Source: Bradyrhizobium sp. SZCCT0148
GTDB lineage: Bacteria > Pseudomonadota > Alphaproteobacteria > Rhizobiales > Xanthobacteraceae
Assembly (NCBI RefSeq): GCF_018129985.1
Contig: NZ_JAFCKT010000004.1
Span: 248,001 to 312,000 of the forward strand
Direction: 5' to 3'
Length of the DNA stretch: 64,000 nucleotides
The first letter of the stretch is position 1. Each line of letters opens with the position of its first letter. The translations under genes and the position numbers were made by a program. Under the pieces are notes generated by a model that did no database searches, was not told the DNA's origin, and saw only the letters and a program-made list of their open reading frames with translations. Below are positions 9,104-19,410 of this stretch, piece by piece.

Positions 9104-10560
9104 GCCACCTTCTGTGGCACATCCGGTATTGGCGGAGCAACCCTGTCGCCGGCCCCGGCGCGCGCGGGCAGCACCAGCGTGGCGACGAGACCGGGCTGGG
9201 CATCGCCCAGCTTCAACTCACCGCCATGCAATGTTGCAACCGCCGAGGCGAGGCTGAGACCGAGGCCGGAACCAGGCAGTGTACGGCTCGCTTCCAGCCT
9301 CACGAATCGTTCGACGGCATGCGCGCGGTCGGCCTCGGGTATGCCGGGACCGCGATCTGTGACACTGAGCAGCACCTTGTCGCCATCGCGCCTGGCTTCG
9401 ATCGTGATTGGGCGAGCGTCCATGCTGACCACGGTTCCGCCGGTCTGTGCAACCGGCTTGCCATATTTAATCGCATTCTCGACCAGATTGGCGAGCGCCT
9501 GGCTGACCAATTCGCGATTGGCGTGGACCGGTGTCGGCTCGGCCTTGACCTTCAACGTCATGCCGTCGTCCTCGGCGAGCGGCTCGTAGAGCTCGTGGAT
9601 GCCACCCGCGACCTCGGCCGCGTCAAAATCATCCATGTTGCCGCGGGCCTGTCCGGACTCCGCGCGCGCGATCATCAGCAGCGCGTTGAAGGTGCGGATC
9701 AGACCGTCGGATTCCTCGATGGTCCGTTCCAGCGCCGCGCGGTAATCGGCTTCGCAGCCCGATTGCGCCAGCGCCTCCTCGGCGCGGTTGCGCAGGCGCG
9801 TCAGCGGCGTCTTGAGGTCGTGGGCGATGTTGTCGGAGACCTCCTTCAAGCCGGCCATCAGCGCTTCGATCCGCTCCAGCATGGCATTGAGGTTTTCGGC
9901 GAGGCGGTCGAGCTCGTCACCGCTTCGCCCAACCGGAAGACGCCCGCTGAGATCGCCGGCCATGATGCGCTGCGCGGTCCCGGTCATGGCGTCGATGCGC
10001 CGGAGCACACGGCGCGCGACGAAGATGCCGCCGCCCAGACCGAGCACGACGACGATCAGGATCGACCATTGCGCCGCCTTGGCGACGATGCCGAACAGGC
10101 GACGCCGCTCGGCGAGGTCGCGGCCGATCAGAAGCCGGAAGCCGTTTTCCAATTCGGTGACACGCACCAGCGCACGATGGTCGCGGTCGTCGGCGTCCTC
10201 GATGCGCCGGTAGGCAGTCTCCGACCAGCCGCGCGTGGCCATCACGCCCGGCGCCAGCGAGCCGACATTGCCGGCGATCGACTGCCCGGTCGGTGTGGTC
10301 ACGAGATAGAGGTTGGCGCCCGGCCGCAGCGCCCGATACTCGATCGCCAGCACCAGGCCGCGCAGGCCGCGGCGGCCGTAGATTTCGGAGATCTCCGAGG
10401 TCTCGGCATTGACTGTCTGCGTAATTTCCTCGGTGATCAGCCGCCGCGTATTCCAGGCGAAATAGGCCAGCAGCGAGGCCGCGAACATCGCGAACAGCAG
10501 CAAATAGACCAGCGTCAGCCGGAATGCGGTTGTGCGGACGAGTTTACCGAATGCCGTCAC
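9100..10560 (-). CDS. Sensor histidine kinase (HAMP/HisKA type)
   Basis: A 486-residue membrane kinase. There is one N-terminal span (about residues 13-35), a periplasmic region, a second span around WSILIVVVLGLGGG, then HAMP, a HisKA H-box (DNIAHDLKTPLTRLRNR) and a HATPase domain with NLVENAIKYG, DRGPGIPEADR and GSGLGLSLA. All catalytic boxes are intact. It overlaps the partner regulator by 17 bases upstream and glnE by 4 bases downstream. The signal is not known; the block downstream of degP suggests envelope stress, but this is inference. Confidence 0.92.
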   Translation of the reverse strand: MTAFGKLVRTTAFRLTLVYLLLFAMFAASLLAYFAWNTRRLITEEITQTVNAETSEISEIYGRRGLRGLVLAIEYRALRPGANLYLVTTPTGQSIAGNVGSLAPGVMATRGWSETAYRRIEDADDRDHRALVRVTELENGFRLLIGRDLAERRRLFGIVAKAAQWSILIVVVLGLGGGIFVARRVLRRIDAMTGTAQRIMAGDLSGRLPVGRSGDELDRLAENLNAMLERIEALMAGLKEVSDNIAHDLKTPLTRLRNRAEEALAQSGCEADYRAALERTIEESDGLIRTFNALLMIARAESGQARGNMDDFDAAEVAGGIHELYEPLAEDDGMTLKVKAEPTPVHANRELVSQALANLVENAIKYGKPVAQTGGTVVSMDARPITIEARRDGDKVLLSVTDRGPGIPEADRAHAVERFVRLEASRTLPGSGLGLSLASAVATLHGGELKLGDAQPGLVATLVLPARAGAGDRVAPPIPDVPQKVA

Positions 10561-11224
10561 GGATCATGTACCCGGCGCCGCGGATCGTGTGCAGCAGCGG
10601 GCGCTCGAAGCCCTTGTCGATCTTGGAGCGCAGCCGCGAAATGTGCACGTCGATCACGTTGGTCTGCGGATCGAAATGATAATCCCAGACGTTCTCGAGG
10701 AGCATGGTGCGTGTCACCACCTGACCGGCATGCTTCATCAGATATTCGAGCAGGCGGAATTCACGCGGCTGCAGCGTCAGCTCGTCCTTGCCGCGGGCGA
10801 CGCGATGCGACAGCCGGTCGAGCTCGAGGTCACCGACGCGATAGAGCGTGTCCTCGGCCGGACCGCCGCGGCGGCGCGACAGCACCTCGACCCGGGCCAG
10901 CAGCTCGGCGAAGGAATAGGGTTTCGGCAGATAGTCGTCGCCGCCGGCGCGCAGGCCCTTGATGCGGTCGTCGACCTGTCCGAGCGCGGAGAGAATCAGC
11001 ACCGGTGTCGTGTTGCCCTTGTCGCGCAGCGCGCCGATCACCGACAGGCCGTCGCGCTTGGGCAGCATGCGGTCGACCACCAGCACGTCGTAATCGCCGT
11101 TTTCGGCCATGGCGAGGCCTTCCTCGCCGTCGCTGGCGTGGTCGGCAATGTGTCCGACTTCGCGAAATGCCTTCACGAGGTAGTCGGCGGATTCGCGGTC
11201 GTCTTCAATGATGAGGAGGCGCAT
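10544..11224 (-). CDS. OmpR-family response regulator
   Basis: A 226-residue regulator with a receiver domain and an OmpR/PhoB winged helix. The N-terminal acidic pair is in IIEDDRES, the phospho-acceptor Asp in VVDRMLPKRDG, and the conserved Lys in LPKPYSFAELLARV. The C-terminal domain includes LQPREFRLLEYLMKHAGQVV and ends GAGYMI. I chose the ATG giving MRLLIIEDD; an in-frame TTG 30 bases upstream is less likely. It is partner to the overlapping kinase. Confidence 0.93.
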   Translation of the reverse strand: MRLLIIEDDRESADYLVKAFREVGHIADHASDGEEGLAMAENGDYDVLVVDRMLPKRDGLSVIGALRDKGNTTPVLILSALGQVDDRIKGLRAGGDDYLPKPYSFAELLARVEVLSRRRGGPAEDTLYRVGDLELDRLSHRVARGKDELTLQPREFRLLEYLMKHAGQVVTRTMLLENVWDYHFDPQTNVIDVHISRLRSKIDKGFERPLLHTIRGAGYMIRDGIR

Positions 11225-11508
11225 CGTGCGTTCGGCGGCGGTCAAGGAGGTCAACCTTCTCTAAACATGGCGCGAGCTGCAATCGCATGCAAGCCGAGTG
11301 CGAGACTCTGGCATCGAGAAAAAGGCGGGCGGTGAAGCTGGGGGGACTTCACCGCCCTAGGCCTTCCGACGGAGGGGGGCGTATTTCCACCGGAAGGTAG
11401 ACAGGGGAAGCGAACGTTGCGCTGCTTCCCCGAAGGGCGCCGTCGGCGGGGGCGACTGATGCCGGCGACACCCTTCATCTCGGAGGCCGTCTGAAGCCTC
11501 GACCCTCG

Positions 11509-13086
11509 TCAGCCCTTGGCGAGGGGCACCGCGACGAAGCGCGACTGGCCGCCGCTCTTCACGCGCATCAGGACGCTGTTCTTGTTGTCGGTCCGCGCCG
11601 CCGTGATGGCCTCGCGAACGTCGCCGGCGGTGGCCACGCTCTTGCCACCGACTTCGAGGATCACGTCGCCTTCCTTGAAGCCGCGTTCGGCCGCGGCGCT
11701 CTTCGGATCGACTTCGGTGACGACGACACCTTCCTTGCCGGCGCCGGCCACCGAATTGGCGGGGGCAACGGTCATGCCCAGCTTGGGCACGTCGGTGCCC
11801 TTGCTCGCACCCTTGCCGCTGTCATTGTCGTTGTCCGCCTTGGCCTCGACCGTGTTCGGCAATTGGCCGAGCGTCATGTTCACGACCTTGTCCTGGCCCT
11901 TGTGCAGCACGTTGAGCTTCACGGTCGCGCCGGGCGGCATGCCGCCGATGGTGCGAGCGAGCTCGCGGGCGTCCTTGACCGCCTCGCCGTTGACCGCGGT
12001 GATCACGTCACCGGACTCGATGCCGGCCTTCGCGGCCGGACCGTTGGCCTGCGGCTCCGCCACCAGCGCGCCCTCGGCCTTCTTCATGCCCAGGCTGTCG
12101 GCGATATCGGAGGTCACGGGCTGGATCTGTACGCCGATCCAGCCGCGGCTGACCGAGCCCTTGTCCTTGAGCTGGGCGACCACGCTCTTCACGGTGCTCG
12201 CCGGAATCGAGAACGCGATGCCGACGCTGCCGCCGGAGGGCGAATAGATCGCCGTGTTGACACCCATCACCTCGCCGTTGGTATCGAAAGCCGGACCGCC
12301 GGAATTGCCCTTGTTCACGGGCGCGTCGATCTGGATGAAATCGTCATAGGGACCGTTGCCGATGTCGCGGCCGCTGGCCGAAACGATGCCGGCGGTCACG
12401 GTGCCGCCGAGGCCAAACGGATTGCCGACCGCGAGCACCCAGTCGCCGATCCGCGGCTTGCTGTCGGCCAGCTTGGCGAACGGGAAGTTCGAGCTGCCCT
12501 CGACCTTGATCAGCGCGAGGTCGGTGCGCTGGTCGGTGCCGATCACCTTGGCGGTGTAGGTCTTGCCGTCGTCGGTGGTGACCTCGACCTTGTCGGCGCC
12601 GTCGACCACGTGGTTGTTGGTCACGGCATAACCGTCAGCCGAGATGAAGAAGCCGGAGCCCTGGCCTTGCACGACGCGGCCGCGACCGCCCTTCGCGCCG
12701 GGGAAGCCGTCCGGACCGCCGAAGCGACGGAAGAAGCGTTCCATCGGCGAGCCCGGCTGGAACGGCGAGGACGAATCATCGCCGTCATCGTTGCTCGCGG
12801 TCTTCTCCTTGATGTTGACCTTCACGGAGATCACCGATGGCTTCACGCGCTCGACGACGTCGGCAAACCCGACCGGACGCTCGACCTTGCGAACCTCGTT
12901 GTTGACCTGCGCATGGGCCGGGGTCGAGAACAGGTCGGTCGGCGAGGTCGACGGGCTGAAGCCATAGACCGCCGCGCCGAGACCGGCGACGACCGAGGCC
13001 ATCAGCGCGAACCTGCGCGCGGAGAACACCGACCGGCGTGGCTGCCGGTAGGACGGAAGGTTCGAGAGGTCGATACGATCGGACAT
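11509..13086 (-). CDS. degP: Do/DegP-family periplasmic serine endoprotease
   Basis: A 525-residue HtrA protease. An N-terminal signal/anchor (about residues 25-45) ends near STPAHAQ. The trypsin-like domain shows His in VTNNHVVDGADKVEV, Asp in TDLALIKVEG and the nucleophile Ser in GNSGGPAFD. Two PDZ domains follow. It degrades or refolds damaged envelope proteins. The gene lies between the chemoreceptor gene and the two-component pair, close to the ccm block. About 280 bases separate it from the response regulator, with a GC-rich inverted repeat near 11330-11410. A second DegP-like gene lies at 55194-56303. Confidence 0.95.
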   Translation of the reverse strand: MSDRIDLSNLPSYRQPRRSVFSARRFALMASVVAGLGAAVYGFSPSTSPTDLFSTPAHAQVNNEVRKVERPVGFADVVERVKPSVISVKVNIKEKTASNDDGDDSSSPFQPGSPMERFFRRFGGPDGFPGAKGGRGRVVQGQGSGFFISADGYAVTNNHVVDGADKVEVTTDDGKTYTAKVIGTDQRTDLALIKVEGSSNFPFAKLADSKPRIGDWVLAVGNPFGLGGTVTAGIVSASGRDIGNGPYDDFIQIDAPVNKGNSGGPAFDTNGEVMGVNTAIYSPSGGSVGIAFSIPASTVKSVVAQLKDKGSVSRGWIGVQIQPVTSDIADSLGMKKAEGALVAEPQANGPAAKAGIESGDVITAVNGEAVKDARELARTIGGMPPGATVKLNVLHKGQDKVVNMTLGQLPNTVEAKADNDNDSGKGASKGTDVPKLGMTVAPANSVAGAGKEGVVVTEVDPKSAAAERGFKEGDVILEVGGKSVATAGDVREAITAARTDNKNSVLMRVKSGGQSRFVAVPLAKG

Positions 13087-13305
13087 GCAGAGATCTCCAG
13101 GGCCTTGAAATCCATTTGGTGCCTGGCGGCGGCACCTTACGGTCCTGAAGATGGGGACTCCCGCCTTACCGTGCGCTGGCGGCGGGGTTAAACTTTTGTA
13201 ATAAAGGATGTCGTCGATGCGACCGTTTAGCGCAGCCGAAAAACGTTATATGACAGGAACTTAAGCAGAGTTCCCGAATGACGTCGCAGGCGCCTTTGGG
13301 CGCGC

Positions 13306-14649
13306 TCAGCTCGCCCTGACGCTGACGATGAACTCGTCGACTTCGCGCTTCAAGGTCGCGGCCTGCTGCGACAGGTCGACCGCGGAATCCCGCGCCTCTG
13401 AGGCCATGCGGCCGGTCTCTGCCGACGTCGAGGTAATCTGGACGATATGGTTGGAAACATCGAGGGTGCCGTGCGCGGCGTTCTGGGCGCTGCGCGTGAT
13501 CTCCTGCGTGGCGTTGCGCTGCTGGGCGGTATCGACCTCGATGCCGGACATGATGGAGGAAATTTCCGACAGTGACCTGGAAATGCCGTCGATCGCGCCG
13601 CGCGTCTCCGCGGTGATGCCCTGAATGCTGGCGACATGGGAGGTGATTTCCTCCGTCGCCTTGCTGGTCTGGTGCGCCAGATTCTTCACCTCGGAGGCGA
13701 CCACCGCAAACCCCTTGCCGGCCTCTCCTGCCCGCGCCGCCTCGATGGTGGCGTTCAGGGCCAGGAGATTGGTCTGCGATGCGATCGCCTGCACCAGCTG
13801 CACGACCTCGCCGATCTTGTCGGCGGCATCGGACAGCGTGTGGATGGTGTCGCGGCTCTTCTCCGCCTGGGACGCCGCGCCCTCGGCGCGCTGGGTCGCG
13901 TCGGTGACGCGGCGGCTGATCGTGCCGATCGAATTCGTCATCTCCTCGGCCGAGCCCGCGACCGTCTGCACGCTGGCGCTGGCCTGGCTCGCGGCGCTCG
14001 CGACCGCGTTGGCCTTGGTGCTGGTGTCGTTGGCCGTCCGCGACAGCGTCTCGGCGTTGCTTTTCAGATGCACCGCCGACGAGGCCACGCTGTCGACGAC
14101 GCTGGCGACCAGATCGTTGAAGCGCTTGATTCGCTCGTCCAGGAATTTCGACCGCTCGGCCTGGTGCTGGGCTTCCTGCAGCTGCCGCTCGGTGAGGTGG
14201 CGCCGCTCGAGCCCGTTGGTCTTGAAGACTTCCAGCGCGCCGGCGAGCAGGCCGATCTCGTTGGTGCGGCCAAGCCCCGGAACCGACGTTTGGAATTTCT
14301 GGTCGGCAACCTCGCGCATGGCGTGCACGATCGCCGCCAGCGGACTGAGGATGCCGTTGCGCACGGCGAACCAGGTGGTGAGGCAGATCGCGACGGCAAC
14401 GACGCCGATCACGCCGCAGGCCATCAGGAAATAGGAGAACGCGGCCTGCGCCTGCTGATAGATCTGCATGGCGTGATCGCGCGCGAGGCCACTGAGCGCG
14501 GCGAAGTCCGAGGACAGGCTGGTGATCTCGTTGTTGAGATAGAGCACCGCGATGAAGCCGGTACCGCCGCCGATGCCCAGCAGAAACAATAATGCAGCGA
14601 CGACGGCGCCGACCAGGAAGCGGATCGTCAGGTTGCTGTTGGCGAACAT
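13306..14649 (-). CDS. Methyl-accepting chemotaxis protein
   Basis: A 447-residue chemoreceptor. It has an N-terminal membrane span (about residues 8-32), a short periplasmic loop, a second span (about 70-90), a linker resembling HAMP, and a C-terminal signalling domain with the hairpin tip [20 protein letters not shown] and the conserved [13 protein letters not shown]. The small sensing loop (~40 residues) means the ligand, if any, probably acts at the membrane or on a partner. It sits between degP and ccmH without shared function evident. Confidence 0.93.
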   Translation of the reverse strand: MFANSNLTIRFLVGAVVAALLFLLGIGGGTGFIAVLYLNNEITSLSSDFAALSGLARDHAMQIYQQAQAAFSYFLMACGVIGVVAVAICLTTWFAVRNGILSPLAAIVHAMREVADQKFQTSVPGLGRTNEIGLLAGALEVFKTNGLERRHLTERQLQEAQHQAERSKFLDERIKRFNDLVASVVDSVASSAVHLKSNAETLSRTANDTSTKANAVASAASQASASVQTVAGSAEEMTNSIGTISRRVTDATQRAEGAASQAEKSRDTIHTLSDAADKIGEVVQLVQAIASQTNLLALNATIEAARAGEAGKGFAVVASEVKNLAHQTSKATEEITSHVASIQGITAETRGAIDGISRSLSEISSIMSGIEVDTAQQRNATQEITRSAQNAAHGTLDVSNHIVQITSTSAETGRMASEARDSAVDLSQQAATLKREVDEFIVSVRAS

Positions 14650-14756
14650 CAGTAGGACTCAGAGTCTGGAGACATGGCTCGCGTCAAGCTTCCAGACAAA
14701 GGTCAAAATTGCATGAACCGGGCGGCGCTGGCCGTAGCACTACGGCGCCTATGAGC

Positions 14757-15239
14757 TCACGGAGATCGCGGCTCGTCCGACATCAGGGTCGCGAGCCGCG
14801 CTTGCTCATCGGGCGTAAGCGGCGGTGCTGGTACATCTGCACCACTGCGCGCGCGACGCCGGATTTGCAGCCACAACGCCAGGCCACCGCCGATCAGCAG
14901 CAACGGCCCGAGCAGCCACAACAGCAGGGTCTGACGTTCGAAGCGTGGCTTCAGCAGCACGAACTCGCCATAGCGCGCGACCAGGAAGTCGAGCACCTGC
15001 GAGTTGCTGTCGCCGGCACCGATGCGCTCGCGCACCAGGAGCCGCAGATCACGCGCCAGCGGCGCGTCGGAATCGTCGATCGACTGGTTCTGGCAGACCA
15101 TGCAGCGCAGCTCGCGCGACAGCTCGCGCGCACGGGCTTCCTTGGCCGGATCCGGCATGATCTCGTCGGGCTGCACCGCATGAGCCGCAGGCAAGGCCAG
15201 CAGCATCATCAGGGTGAACGCGGCCATCATCCGGCGCAT
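14757..15239 (-). CDS. ccmH: Cytochrome c maturation protein CcmH
   Basis: A 160-residue CcmH/CycL protein that handles apocytochrome thiols during heme ligation. A cleavable signal peptide (about residues 1-21) is followed by the redox motif LRCMVCQNQSI and, near residue 100-120, a single membrane span (TLLLWLLGPLLLIGGGLAL). The ATG is 4 bases after the ccmF stop, and it is the last gene of the ccmIEFH operon. Confidence 0.95.
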   Translation of the reverse strand: MRRMMAAFTLMMLLALPAAHAVQPDEIMPDPAKEARARELSRELRCMVCQNQSIDDSDAPLARDLRLLVRERIGAGDSNSQVLDFLVARYGEFVLLKPRFERQTLLLWLLGPLLLIGGGLALWLQIRRRARSGADVPAPPLTPDEQARLATLMSDEPRSP

Positions 15240-15243
15240 CGGA

Positions 15244-17226
15244 TCACTCCGCCGGCTGGAGGCGCTGCTTGGCCCGCGCCGGCTTCGGCGCGCCGACCCG
15301 CAGGCGCCGGTCGGACAGCGACAACACGCCGCCGAACGCCATCAACACCGGCCCCCACCAGATCATGAGCACCATCGGCTTGTAATAGATGCGCACGGCG
15401 ATGGCGCCCTCGGCGTTGGCGTCGCCGAGGGAAATGTAGAGTTGGCTCGCGCCGCGCGTCAGCAGCGCGGCTTCGGTGGTCGACGAGCCGCGGGTGGTGA
15501 AGCTGCGCTTGGAGGGCGTCATGACGCTGAGCGGCTTGCCATCGAGGCTGACGTTGAACTCGGCGATCATCTCGCGATAGTTCGGGCCTTGACGCTGCAG
15601 CACCCCGTCGAGCTTGACGTCAAAGCCTGCGATGTGGGCGACGTCGTTCTGCTTCATGGTCGCGATATGTTCGCTGTTCCAGGTGGTTTCGCAGACGATG
15701 CCGATCAGCGCCACGCCGAGGCCGGCATGCGCGAGCGCTGCGCCCCAGGCCGAGCGCGGCAGGCCGCGCGCCCTGTGCAGCGCCGTCGGGAACGGCAGCC
15801 GCACGAGGCCGGTGCGTTCGACGATGTCGGTAACCGCGCCGGCGATGACGAAGACGCCGAGCCCGATCGCGAGCGGCGCCAGCGTGCTGCCGCCGCTCGC
15901 CCAGCCCCAGGCGATGGCGACGGCGACGAGCCCGGCAACGCCGGCCGCCAGCAGACGCTGCGTCACGCCGAGCAGATCGCCGCGCTTCCACGCGAGCATA
16001 GGCCCGAACGGCACCGCCAGCAGCAGCAGGGTGAACAGCGGCGCGAACGTGAGGTTGTAGAACGGCGCACCGACCGACATCTTGAAGTCGGCGAGCATCT
16101 CCATCGCCAGCGGATAGAGCGTGCCGAACAGCACGACCGCGCAGGCAACAGTGAGCAGCAGATTGTTCAGCACCAGCGCCCCTTCGCGCGAGATCGGTGC
16201 GAACAGGCCGCCCTGCTTCAGCGACGTGGCACGGCCCGCGAACAGCGACAGGCTGCCGCCGATGAACAGGCAGAGAATCAGCAGAATGAACACGCCGCGG
16301 GTGGGATCGGTGGCGAAGGCGTGCACCGAGGTGATGACGCCCGAGCGCACCAGGAAGGTGCCGAGCAGCGACAGCGAGAAGGTCAGGATCGAGAGCAGAA
16401 TGGTCCAGACCTTCAGCGCGTTGCGCTTCTCCATCACGAGGGCCGAATGCAGCAGCGCGGTGCCGGAGAGCCACGGCATCAGCGAGGCGTTCTCGACCGG
16501 ATCCCAGAACCACCAGCCGCCCCAGCCGAGCTCGTAATAGGCCCAGTACGAGCCCATCGCGATGCCGAGCGTGAGGAAGATCCAGGCCACCAGCGTCCAC
16601 GGCCGCACCCAGCGCGCCCAGGCCGCATCGATCCGGCCCTCCATCAGCGCCGCGATTGCGAAGGAGAACGAGATCGAGAAGCCGACATAGCCGAGATAGA
16701 GCATCGGCGGATGCACGGCGAGCCCGATGTCCTGAAGAACCGGATTGAGATCGCGGCCCTCGATCGGCGGGTTCGCGATGCGCAGGAACGGGTTCGATGT
16801 CACGAGAATGAACAGATAGAAGGCGCTGGCGACCCAGGCCTGCACAGCAAGCACGTGGGCGCGCAGCGACAGCGGCAGATTGTTGCCGAACGCGGCAACC
16901 AGCCCGCCGAACAGCGCGAGGATCGACACCCACAGCAGCATCGAGCCTTCATGGTTTCCCCAGACGCCGGTGATCTTGTAGAGCAGCGGCTTCATCGAAT
17001 GGGAGTTCTCGTAGACGTTGGCGACGGAGAAGTCCGAGTTCACGTGCAGCGTCACGAGAGCGACGAACGAGGCACCGACGAACAGCAGCTGCGCCAGCGC
17101 TGCGGAGCGCGCCACGTTCATCAGCGCCACATCGTTCAGGCGCGCGCCGATCAGCGGCACGATTGACTGGATCAGTGCGAGCCCAAGCGCCAGCACCAGC
17201 GCGTAATGTCCGGATTCTGCGATCAC
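15244..17226 (-). CDS. ccmF: Heme lyase subunit CcmF
   Basis: A 660-residue polytopic membrane protein (about 15 spans) that attaches heme to apocytochrome c with CcmH and CcmI. The WWD-type heme-handling signature is visible as [19 protein letters not shown], with conserved histidines such as [12 protein letters not shown]. The start overlaps the ccmE stop by 4 bases. Length and motifs are normal for CycK of rhizobia. Confidence 0.97.
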   Translation of the reverse strand: MIAESGHYALVLALGLALIQSIVPLIGARLNDVALMNVARSAALAQLLFVGASFVALVTLHVNSDFSVANVYENSHSMKPLLYKITGVWGNHEGSMLLWVSILALFGGLVAAFGNNLPLSLRAHVLAVQAWVASAFYLFILVTSNPFLRIANPPIEGRDLNPVLQDIGLAVHPPMLYLGYVGFSISFSFAIAALMEGRIDAAWARWVRPWTLVAWIFLTLGIAMGSYWAYYELGWGGWWFWDPVENASLMPWLSGTALLHSALVMEKRNALKVWTILLSILTFSLSLLGTFLVRSGVITSVHAFATDPTRGVFILLILCLFIGGSLSLFAGRATSLKQGGLFAPISREGALVLNNLLLTVACAVVLFGTLYPLAMEMLADFKMSVGAPFYNLTFAPLFTLLLLAVPFGPMLAWKRGDLLGVTQRLLAAGVAGLVAVAIAWGWASGGSTLAPLAIGLGVFVIAGAVTDIVERTGLVRLPFPTALHRARGLPRSAWGAALAHAGLGVALIGIVCETTWNSEHIATMKQNDVAHIAGFDVKLDGVLQRQGPNYREMIAEFNVSLDGKPLSVMTPSKRSFTTRGSSTTEAALLTRGASQLYISLGDANAEGAIAVRIYYKPMVLMIWWGPVLMAFGGVLSLSDRRLRVGAPKPARAKQRLQPAE

Positions 17227-17750
17227 CGCATTGCTCCCTGCGGATTGCCCTGGGCGGTCGTCGCCGCGGGCTTGCCCGCGTCAGACGTCTTGTCGCCGTT
17301 AGAAGGCTTGCCGCCGTAATCGTCCTTCCAGTGCCCCTGCTTCTTCAGGGCATCGGCAACCTCCTTCGGCATATAGGTTTCGTCGTGCTTGGCGAGTACC
17401 GTATCGGCCTTGAACACGCCTTGAGCGTCGAGCGCACCTTCGGCGACGACGCCCTGCCCCTCGCGGAACAGGTCGGGCAGGATGCCCTTGTAGGCCACCG
17501 GCAGCTTGGCATTGCCGTCGGCGACCTCGAAGGTCACCGCGAGATTGTCGCCGCGCTGCAGCGAGCCGGGCTGCACCAAGCCGCCGAGGCGAAACCGCTT
17601 GCCGGGTTCGACGTGCTTCTCGGCGACCATGCTCGGCGTCGAGAAGAACACGATGGAGTCGCGAAGCGCGTTGAGCACCAGCGCGGCCGCGAGCGCGAGC
17701 ACGGCGAGCGAGCCGCCGATGATGGTCATACGTCGCTGCTTGCGCGTCAT
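17223..17750 (-). CDS. ccmE: Cytochrome c maturation heme chaperone CcmE
   Basis: A 175-residue CcmE/CycJ, a membrane-anchored periplasmic protein that carries heme covalently to CcmF. One N-terminal span (about residues 9-29) is followed by an OB-fold. The heme-binding His is in [11 protein letters not shown] with the adjacent Tyr. I chose the ATG giving MTRKQRRM; the frame is open 120 bases further but the extra sequence is not family-like. It lies 37 bases downstream of ccmI. Confidence 0.95.
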   Translation of the reverse strand: MTRKQRRMTIIGGSLAVLALAAALVLNALRDSIVFFSTPSMVAEKHVEPGKRFRLGGLVQPGSLQRGDNLAVTFEVADGNAKLPVAYKGILPDLFREGQGVVAEGALDAQGVFKADTVLAKHDETYMPKEVADALKKQGHWKDDYGGKPSNGDKTSDAGKPAATTAQGNPQGAMR

Positions 17751-17787
17751 GGCGTATCCGTTCTCCGCTGCTCTCGTCCCGACATCG

Positions 17788-18909
17788 TCATCCGCCGAGC
17801 CCAAGAGTCCTGAGGCCATCGTTGAGCTGGCGCAGCCGCTCGGCGTCGCTGGCAACCGCCTGCCGGGCATCGGTCGATGCTCCCATCGCCTTGTCCCGCT
17901 CGCCCATCACGAGATAGGCGCGTACGAGGCGCAGCCATCCATCGACGTCGTCGCCGTTCTGCTTCAACCGGGTGGCCAGACGATCGACCATGCCGCGCAC
18001 CATCGCGTTGCGATCGCCTTCGGCCATGTCCCTGGACGCGGCGATCGTCTCGTCCGACAGCGCCGGCATCGTCCCGCCGCCGACCCGCACTAGCGAGGAC
18101 TGCACCAAGGCACGCCACGGCGCATCCGAGGGTGCTTTCGCGAGCAGCGCGCGCCAGATCGCAGCTGCATCGTCCTTGCGCCCGTCCTGCTCGGCGGCGA
18201 GTCCGAGGAAGTAGTTCGCCTTGGGATCGTCCGCGTTCAGGGAACGTGCACGCTCGAATTCCGTCTTGGCCTCGACGGTCACCACACCGCCGGCGGCAGC
18301 CGAGATCGCTTCGCCGAGATCGGACCGGCGCTCCGCGCTCTCGCCATTGTAGGTGAGCGAGTTGCGATAGGCCCGCACCGCCTCGTCGAAACGGCCGAGC
18401 CGCTCCAGCACCGGAGCGAGCACGTTCCAGCCGCGCCCGTCGGTAGGATTCTTCTCCAGATGCTGCTGGACCTGCACCACGAGGTTCTCGAGCGACTGCG
18501 CCACGCCGGACCCGGATCCGCGCTCGCGCTCAGCCAGCGGGAAATCCTGAAGCTGAGGCGACCCGAGGGGCATGTAAACGCCGATCGCGACGAGCGGCAG
18601 GCCGGCGAGCGCCAGCACCGCCGCCGCGCGGCGCCATTTGAGATTGGATTTCGGGGCCGCTGCGGAGTCGATGACGGGCTCGCTGGCAGCTGCGGCGAGC
18701 AGCCTGCGGCTGATCTCGACGCGCGCCGCCTCGGCATCCGGCGCGGCAATCATGCCTGCGGCGAGATCACGCTCGATCTCGGCCAACTGATCCTTGTAGA
18801 CAGCGACCTCGCTGCCCTGGTTTTGCGCGCGTCCATTGCGCCCAAGCGGCCAGAGCACGGCGAAAATCGCCGCGACCGTCATCAGCGCGAACACGAACCA
18901 CAGCGTCAT
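17788..18909 (-). CDS. ccmI: Cytochrome c maturation chaperone CcmI (CycH)
   Basis: A 373-residue apocytochrome c chaperone. There is an N-terminal span ([19 protein letters not shown]), a cytoplasmic loop with [13 protein letters not shown], a second span around [18 protein letters not shown], then a periplasmic TPR domain (for example [20 protein letters not shown]). It is the first gene of ccmIEFH. The chosen ATG matches the CycH N terminus; a 26-residue extension lacks family character. An 18-bp palindrome lies 70 bases upstream. Confidence 0.94.
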   Translation of the reverse strand: MTLWFVFALMTVAAIFAVLWPLGRNGRAQNQGSEVAVYKDQLAEIERDLAAGMIAAPDAEAARVEISRRLLAAAASEPVIDSAAAPKSNLKWRRAAAVLALAGLPLVAIGVYMPLGSPQLQDFPLAERERGSGSGVAQSLENLVVQVQQHLEKNPTDGRGWNVLAPVLERLGRFDEAVRAYRNSLTYNGESAERRSDLGEAISAAAGGVVTVEAKTEFERARSLNADDPKANYFLGLAAEQDGRKDDAAAIWRALLAKAPSDAPWRALVQSSLVRVGGGTMPALSDETIAASRDMAEGDRNAMVRGMVDRLATRLKQNGDDVDGWLRLVRAYLVMGERDKAMGASTDARQAVASDAERLRQLNDGLRTLGLGG

Positions 18910-18978
18910 CTGGCAAACTTCCGGCAGCGCACGAACTGCGCCCATAGGTGGCTTTACACCACAGCCGGACGATGCGGC

Positions 18979-18996
18979 AATTGACAATTGTCAATT
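18979..18996. promoter_or_regulatory. ccmI: Perfect 18-bp palindrome upstream of ccmI
   Basis: AATTGACAATTGTCAATT is its own reverse complement and stands out in GC-rich DNA. On the ccmI strand it lies 70 bases before the start codon and contains a TTGACA that could serve as a -35 box. The form resembles MarR-family operators, so it may be a repressor site on the cytochrome c maturation promoter. It lies 45 bases past the stop of the 89-residue gene at 19041. Confidence 0.5.
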
Positions 18997-19040
18997 AGAC
19001 GCGACCGCGCGCGGTCTTGAAACGGTGAAAATCCAACGGG

Positions 19041-19310
19041 TTAGCCGATTTCGAAGTCCGTGCTTTGCGCGGCGTACTCGCCATGCCCGTTGAAGGGCTT
19101 CAGGAAGTATGTTCCCGGCTCGATCGCATCAGGCAATCTGATGCGCAGCGCTCCGACCGGAACCGGAGACGCAACCCTCGTGATCGTCTCGGACAGTTGC
19201 CGACCGCTTGCCTTCTCGACCAGCACCACTTTGGCACCGACCATCAACCTCTGATACTTGGCAACGACGACGCGGTTCTCGATTTCAATGGAGCTGATAA
19301 CGGGTTTCAT
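19041..19310 (-). CDS. Hypothetical protein (89 aa)
   Basis: A short beta-rich protein beginning MKPVISSIEIENRVVV, with PVPVGALRIRLPDAIEPGTYFLKP in the second half, a pattern like a small Ig-like or carbohydrate-binding fold. There is no signal peptide, membrane span or catalytic motif. I chose the inner ATG; 22 residues upstream are open but arginine/valine-rich and out of character. No function can be assigned. A 12-bp palindrome lies 73 bases upstream. Confidence 0.6.
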   Translation of the reverse strand: MKPVISSIEIENRVVVAKYQRLMVGAKVVLVEKASGRQLSETITRVASPVPVGALRIRLPDAIEPGTYFLKPFNGHGEYAAQSTDFEIG

Positions 19311-19383
19311 GCGCCCACAAATAGAAATTCCCCGGACTTGCACGCGAACCGTACGGCGCGCCACCGGCATGGTCAACTACAAA

Positions 19384-19395
19384 TTGTGATCACAA
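19384..19395. promoter_or_regulatory. 12-bp palindrome TTGTGATCACAA
   Basis: A perfect palindrome lying 73 bases upstream of the 89-residue gene and 16 bases downstream of the neighbouring stop. It contains the TGTGA/TCACA arms of Crp-type sites but without the usual 6-base spacer, so a Crp/FNR site is doubtful. It could be an operator for the short gene. Confidence 0.3.
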
Positions 19396-19410
19396 AAATA
19401 TGCGCCTGAA

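Noticed and set aside
8615..10962. Long open plus-strand frames opposite glnE and the kinase
   Set aside because: No recognisable domain, and they lie antisense to genes with clear catalytic motifs.
11251..11478. 75-codon frame between degP and the response regulator
   Set aside because: Basic, low-pattern protein without a Shine-Dalgarno; the DNA there holds inverted repeats.
15214..17166. 650-codon frame opposite ccmF
   Set aside because: Arg/Gln/Ala-rich shadow of the ccmF gene with no domain.
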